Origin: Reyranella sp.
Lineage (GTDB): Bacteria; Pseudomonadota; Alphaproteobacteria; Reyranellales; Reyranellaceae
NCBI GenBank assembly: GCA_004296815.1
Contig: SCVT01000205.1
Span: 1 to 21,231, forward strand
Length of the DNA stretch: 21,231 nt
Direction of reading: 5' to 3'
The translations under genes were made by a program, and so were the position numbers. The notes under the pieces are model-generated. The model was not told the origin of the DNA and ran no database searches. It saw nothing but the letters and a program-made list of their open reading frames with translations. Below are positions 17,943-21,231 of this stretch, piece by piece. Each line of letters starts with the position of its first letter. Within the stretch, counting starts at the first letter, position 1.

Positions 17943-19292
17943 CTACTCCGCCGCCTTCGCCGTGGCTGCGAAAAAGCGGTTATCCGGGCGCGGCAGGCCG
18001 AGATTTTCGCGCAAGGTGGTGCCCTCGTACTCCGTGCGGAATAACCCGCGGCGCTGCAGCTCGGGCACGACCTTGTCGACGAAATCGTCCAGACCGCCCG
18101 GCAGGTAGGGGAACATGACGTTGAAGCCGTCGCAGGCGTTGGTCGTGAGCCACTCTTCCATCTGGTCGGCGATGATCGCGGGCGTGCCCACCATGCCGAG
18201 CCCGCCATAGCCGCCGAGGCGGCCCGCGATCTGGCGCACGGTCAGGTTCTCGCGCTTGCCGAGATCGATCACCCTGTCGCGGCCGCTCTTGCTCGCCTGC
18301 GTCTCGGGAATGTCGTCGGGCAGCGGCTTGTCGGGATCGAACTTGCGGGCGTCGACACCGAGCGCGATCGAGACCGCGGCGATGCCGCTGTCATAGCTCA
18401 CCAGGCTGTCGAGACGCAGACGCTTCTCCCGCGCCTCCTCGAGCGAATCGCCCACGACGACGAAAGCGCCGGGCAGGATCTTGATGTGGTCCGGATTGCG
18501 GCCGATCCTGGCCGCGCGGCCCTTCACGTCGGCATAGAATTCCTGCGCGCCCTTGAGGGGACCGCCCGCGGCGAAGACCATCTCGGCGGTCTCGGCCGCG
18601 AGCTGGCGGCCGGCATCCGAGGCGCCAGCCTGCACGACGACCGGCCAGCCCTGCACCGGCCGCGCAATGTTGAGAGGGCCGCGCACTTTCAGATATTTGC
18701 CCTTGTGATCCAGCACGTGCATCCGCGCCGGATCGAAATAGATGCCGCTGTCCACGTCGCGGATGAAGGCGTCGTCGGCCCACGAATCCCAGAGGCCGGT
18801 CACGACGTCGAAGAACTCGCGGGCGCGGGCGTAGCGCTCGGCATGGGGCATCTGGTCGTCCATGCCGAAATTCAGCGCCGCGTCCGGATTGGACGTCGTG
18901 ACGAGGTTCCAGCCGGCGCGGCCCTCGCTGATATGGTCGAGCGAGGCGAAGCGGCGGGCGATCGTGTAGGCGGGCTCGAAGGTGCTCGAGGCCGTGGCGA
19001 TCAGGCCGAGATGTTTCGTCGCCATCGCGAGCGCCGGCAGCAGGGTCAGCGGATCGAACGAGGTGACGGTGGCGCTCCTCTTCAGCGCCTCCATCGGCAT
19101 GTTCAGCACGGCCAGGTGATCGGCCATGAAGAAGGCGTCGAACTTCCCGCGCTCCAGCGTCTGGGCGTACTTCACCAGCGCCTTCAGGTTGAAGTTGGCG
19201 TCCGGCGTGCCGCCGGGATAGCGCCAGGCGGCGGTGTGGATGCTGACGGGGCGCATGAAGGCGCCGAGGCGGAGCTGACGTTTCTGGGTCAT
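17943..19292 (-). CDS. LLM-class flavin-dependent monooxygenase, NtaA/SnaA/DszA type (449 aa)
   Basis: Flavin-dependent oxygenase of the bacterial-luciferase-like superfamily, using reduced FMN from a separate reductase. Family signatures: GAFMRPVSIHTAAWRYP (10-26), FFMADHLAVLN (55-65), TASSTFEPAYTIARRFASLD (100-119), SEGRAGWNLVTTSNPDAALNFG (122-143), and QAGASDAGRQLAAETAE (221-237). Length is typical. Known relatives attack nitrilotriacetate, EDTA, dibenzothiophene sulfone or pristinamycin precursors; which applies here is unknown. I chose ATG 19292; the frame stays open to 19346, but that part is GC-rich intergenic sequence containing a hairpin. No flavin reductase gene is adjacent. First gene of a pair with GNAT. 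Confidence 0.92.
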   Translation of the reverse strand: MTQKRQLRLGAFMRPVSIHTAAWRYPGGTPDANFNLKALVKYAQTLERGKFDAFFMADHLAVLNMPMEALKRSATVTSFDPLTLLPALAMATKHLGLIATASSTFEPAYTIARRFASLDHISEGRAGWNLVTTSNPDAALNFGMDDQMPHAERYARAREFFDVVTGLWDSWADDAFIRDVDSGIYFDPARMHVLDHKGKYLKVRGPLNIARPVQGWPVVVQAGASDAGRQLAAETAEMVFAAGGPLKGAQEFYADVKGRAARIGRNPDHIKILPGAFVVVGDSLEEAREKRLRLDSLVSYDSGIAAVSIALGVDARKFDPDKPLPDDIPETQASKSGRDRVIDLGKRENLTVRQIAGRLGGYGGLGMVGTPAIIADQMEEWLTTNACDGFNVMFPYLPGGLDDFVDKVVPELQRRGLFRTEYEGTTLRENLGLPRPDNRFFAATAKAAE

Positions 19293-19302
19293 GGACCGGT
19301 AT

Positions 19303-19339
19303 CTTGCCCCGGGCGGGCGGACCGGCAAGGCCCGCCCGG
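19303..19339 (-). promoter_or_regulatory. Strong GC hairpin with interleaved alternative stem before the monooxygenase gene
   Basis: A perfect 10-bp inverted repeat CCGGGCGGGC (19309-19318) and GCCCGCCCGG (19330-19339) surrounds an 11-base loop. A second inverted repeat CTTGCC (19303-19308) and GGCAAG (19324-19329) is interleaved with it, so the two stems exclude each other. No U tract follows on the minus transcript. It could be an attenuator, an mRNA-processing site or a weak terminator after the amidase gene. Confidence 0.5.
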
Positions 19340-19350
19340 ACGACAAGAAC

Positions 19351-19365
19351 TAATTCGACGAATTA
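19351..19365. promoter_or_regulatory. Perfect AT-rich palindrome, candidate operator
   Basis: TAATTCG-A-CGAATTA: two perfect 7-bp arms around one base, in an AT-rich island unlike its GC-rich surroundings. It lies 10 bp downstream of the amidase stop and 58 bp upstream of the monooxygenase start. Symmetry and position suit a dimeric repressor such as TetR, MarR or GntR type, though no regulator gene is in view. Confidence 0.5.
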
Positions 19366-19375
19366 TTTCTGCCGA

Positions 19376-20770
19376 TCACCCGATCGGCGGATGCTTCTTG
19401 TCCGTGCCGGCGGCGCGCTCCCAGGCGCGTGCCACGGCGAAGATCGTCGCCTCGTCGAAATAGCGGCCGACGAACTGCACCGAAACCGGCATGCCGCCCG
19501 AGGAGAGGCCGGACATCATGGCGAGCGCAGGATGGCCGGTCGTGTTGAACGGCGTGCGGGCCTGGCGCGGATAGGTACGCTCGACCTCGACCGGATCGTC
19601 GATGCGGCAGGCCGGGTCCATCGAGCTGGCGCACAGCAGCACGTCGACCTCGCGCAGCACGGCCTCGACGGCAGCGATCATCTCGAGCCGGCGGCGACTC
19701 GCCAGCACGTAGTCGCCGGATCCCATGAAGGCGCCGGGCATCAGGCGGCGGCGCGCCAGCATGCCGTAGTCGCCCGGACGCTCGCCGAGCCACGGCGCAT
19801 GGATCGACCAGGCCTCGCTCTGCAGGATGACCCGATTCACCGCACCGAACTCGCCGAGCGGCGGCAGGCTGACGTCGCAGACCTCCGCGCCTTCCTTCTG
19901 CAGGGTGCTGGCGACGGTCTCCAGCGCCGCGGCAACGTCGGGATGGGCCGGCGTGTCAGTCTCGTGGAAGTGGCGCACGAAGCCCACGCGCAGGCCGCGG
20001 ATGCCACGCTCGACGCCTTTCGTGTAGTGGCCCTGCACCGCGGCGGCGCTGCCGGGATCGAGCGGATCGTGGCCGGCGATCGCCTCCAGCATCAGCGCAT
20101 TGTCGGCGACGGTGCGTGTCATCGGCCCGATATGATCGAGCGTGAAGGAGAGCGGGAAGACGCCGCGGCGCGAGACCAGACCATAAGTCGGCTTCAAGCC
20201 CACGATGCCGCAGCAGCTCGCCGGATTGCGCACGCTGCCGCCGGTGTCGGTGCCCAGCGCCATCGGGAACAAGCCCGCGGCGACGCCGGAGCCCGAGCCG
20301 GACGAGGACCCGCCGGGATGATGGTCGGGGTTCCACGGGTTGCGCGCCGGCGGCCATGGCAGGTCGAAGCTCGGCCCGCCGATCGCGAACTCGTGCGTCG
20401 AGAGCTTGCCCAGGACGATGGCGCCGGCGCCGCGCAGCTTCTCGACGCAGACCGCGTCGGAAGTCGCCATGTGGTCGGCGCGCACCTTGGAATGGCAGGT
20501 GGTGGGGAGGCCCGCCACGTCGATGATGTCCTTGATGCCGACCGGCACGCCGTGCAGCGGGCCGCGCAAGCGACCCGACATCGCCTCGGCTTCGGCAGCC
20601 TTCGCGGCCTGCAAAGCGGCGTCACCGTCGACACGGATGAAGGCGTTGAGCTTGGGATCGAGGCGGCCGATGCGATCGAGCAGCGCCTTGGTGAGATCGA
20701 CCGGAGAGAGCTTCTTGGCGGCGATGGCGCTTGCGGCCTCGCCGACCGGCATCCAGTGAAGGTCGCTCAC
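19376..20770 (-). CDS. Amidase, amidase-signature family (464 aa)
   Basis: Ser-cisSer-Lys hydrolase cleaving an amide bond. The triad is Lys80 (GIKD), Ser155 (GGSSSGSGSG) and Ser179 (GTDTGGSVRNPA), with the spacing of GatA-like enzymes. The FNTTGHPALAMMSG block (408-421) is also typical. I chose the GTG at 20770, which overlaps the stop of the upstream 60-aa gene (GTGA). A longer frame to 20956 would pass out of frame through that gene and has no ribosome site, so I reject it. The gene order, a small helical protein overlapping an amidase, resembles AtzG-AtzE and GatC-GatA. The enzyme could be an AtzE-type carboxybiuret hydrolase relative or another indole-acetamide-type amidase; substrate is not determined. 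Confidence 0.93.
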   Translation of the reverse strand: MSDLHWMPVGEAASAIAAKKLSPVDLTKALLDRIGRLDPKLNAFIRVDGDAALQAAKAAEAEAMSGRLRGPLHGVPVGIKDIIDVAGLPTTCHSKVRADHMATSDAVCVEKLRGAGAIVLGKLSTHEFAIGGPSFDLPWPPARNPWNPDHHPGGSSSGSGSGVAAGLFPMALGTDTGGSVRNPASCCGIVGLKPTYGLVSRRGVFPLSFTLDHIGPMTRTVADNALMLEAIAGHDPLDPGSAAAVQGHYTKGVERGIRGLRVGFVRHFHETDTPAHPDVAAALETVASTLQKEGAEVCDVSLPPLGEFGAVNRVILQSEAWSIHAPWLGERPGDYGMLARRRLMPGAFMGSGDYVLASRRRLEMIAAVEAVLREVDVLLCASSMDPACRIDDPVEVERTYPRQARTPFNTTGHPALAMMSGLSSGGMPVSVQFVGRYFDEATIFAVARAWERAAGTDKKHPPIG

Positions 20771-20949
20771 AGGCCAGTCCCCGCCTTCATGGGCGGCCAC
20801 GGTTCGGCGGCGGGATCGGCGGGACGCTTGATGCGCGAAGCGACATCCGCCGCCTGCTTGGCCGCCGCCTCGACGTCGTCGGGAAACTCCGCCAGTGCCT
20901 TGGCCAGCCCCGCACGGCGCGCCAGCAACTCGATCAACGCCTTGTCCAT
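20767..20949 (-). CDS. Small helical protein, possible AtzG/GatC-like amidase partner (60 aa)
   Basis: Start ATG at 20949 with AGGAGG 9 bases upstream; stop TGA overlaps the amidase GTG. The product is mainly two amphipathic helices (residues 2-20 and 26-42, ALIELLARRAGLAKALAEF and VEAAAKQAADVASRIKR) followed by an extended Pro-rich tail with AEPWPP. GatC and AtzG are small proteins of this layout that wrap an extended tail around their amidase partner. AtzG of Pseudomonas sp. ADP was overlooked for years between atzD and atzE. Similarity here is of size, layout and gene position; I cannot confirm homology. Coding status is well supported by ribosome site and overlap. Confidence 0.72.
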   Translation of the reverse strand: MDKALIELLARRAGLAKALAEFPDDVEAAAKQAADVASRIKRPADPAAEPWPPMKAGTGL

Positions 20950-20962
20950 GCCGCATCGCCTC

Positions 20963-21231
20963 CTATGGGCCGAGGCGAGTGTACGTCCCCAACCCCGGCG
21001 GCACTTTGTGCCAGGCGCGTCCCGATTTCATCTGCTGAACGCCGTATGCATAGAGGGATTGCATGTAACGCTGGTCGAACTCGCCGTCCTTCGGGGATTC
21101 AAAATCCGTGCCGATGAAAGCGAGGTTGTAGTCGACCTTGTCGCGCTGCGTGATGAAATAGGTCCGCAGCACGTCGTTGTAGCCGCTGGCCGCCAGCATG
21201 GCGACGATGGCCCGGCCGGCGATGGTGATGG
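20963..21231 (-). CDS. C-terminal 88 residues of a patatin-like phospholipase (cut by window edge)
   Basis: The frame is open from the right edge to TAG at 20963-20965. The visible end (MLAASGYNDVLRTYFITQRD, then VDYNLAFIGTDFESP, FDQRYMQSLYAYGVQQM and AWHKVPPGLG) looks like the tail of bacterial patatin-like phospholipases, which often end with a predicted DxxYM...LxxYG and PPGL segment. The catalytic GxSxG and DGG motifs would lie outside the window, so this is a moderate call. The Met at 21199 is internal, since codons continue upstream. The stop is 13 bp before the small-protein start, consistent with an operon. Confidence 0.5.
   Translation of the reverse strand, partial: ITIAGRAIVAMLAASGYNDVLRTYFITQRDKVDYNLAFIGTDFESPKDGEFDQRYMQSLYAYGVQQMKSGRAWHKVPPGLGTYTRLGP

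Noticed and set aside
19303..19339. Rho-independent terminator after the amidase gene
   Set aside because: The stem is strong, but no T tract follows on the minus strand (or the plus strand), so I list it as a hairpin of uncertain role rather than a terminator.
19303..19339. H-type pseudoknot from the two interleaved stems
   Set aside because: There are no spare loop bases between the stems, so the connection could not span a 10-bp helix; mutually exclusive stems are more likely.

Overview
The window is strongly GC-rich and densely packed with genes. Nearly every third codon position is G or C, and this leaves very long open antisense frames that I treat as shadows. Gene content and protein style (DUF4202, DUF4864, a Kdp operon in FABCD order, an NtaA/SnaA/DszA-type monooxygenase, stand-alone dipeptide-type binding proteins, a tRNA-Arg(ACG) with encoded CCA) suggest an alphaproteobacterium with a large, metabolically versatile genome, perhaps of the Rhodospirillales/Reyranella or Hyphomicrobiales type. 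The genus is a guess. I see no transposase, integrase, phage gene or CRISPR array.

Layout, left to right. (1) 1-5927, minus strand: a high-affinity potassium uptake operon. It is read from right to left as a 27-aa membrane miniprotein, kdpF (29 aa), kdpA, kdpB, kdpC and kdpD (cut by the left edge). The two miniproteins are very short and easy to miss. The leader (5928-6021) can fold into two hairpins, and one of them pairs directly with the Shine-Dalgarno (SD) sequence of the first miniprotein. (2) 6022-8627, minus strand: a three-gene run of a DUF4202 protein, a membrane-anchored SGNH/GDSL hydrolase and an SDR-type oxidoreductase with a degenerate active site. (3) 8671-8747, minus strand: tRNA-Arg(ACG) with a recognisable stable-RNA-type promoter. 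(4) 9042-13980, plus strand: a coiled-coil lipoprotein, a secreted DUF4864 protein, an EamA/DMT transporter, an Hsp20 small heat-shock protein, and a full-length Lon protease whose start overlaps the hsp20 stop (ATGA). Two start regions here (DUF4864 and hsp20) lie in predicted hairpins, and the hsp20 hairpin looks like an RNA thermometer. (5) 13985-17085: an amidohydrolase of the cytosine-deaminase/TRZ-ATZ type (minus), divergent from a family-5 periplasmic binding protein (plus) that has no permease genes beside it. (6) 17089-21231, minus strand: read from the right edge as the C-terminal end of a patatin-like protein, a 60-aa small protein overlapping an amidase (GTGA overlap, AtzG/AtzE-like arrangement), then an LLM-class flavin monooxygenase and a two-domain GNAT acetyltransferase. 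An 83-bp gap with an AT-rich palindrome and a strong GC hairpin separates the amidase from the monooxygenase.

How the genes work together: the Kdp block is an ATP-driven K+ pump with its sensor kinase. KdpE is not visible and would be expected just beyond the left edge. Hsp20 and Lon form a natural holdase/protease pair for damaged proteins. The right third looks like a scavenging region for nitrogenous organic compounds (deaminase/amidohydrolase, amidase, monooxygenase, solute-binding protein), but no substrate can be read from sequence alone.
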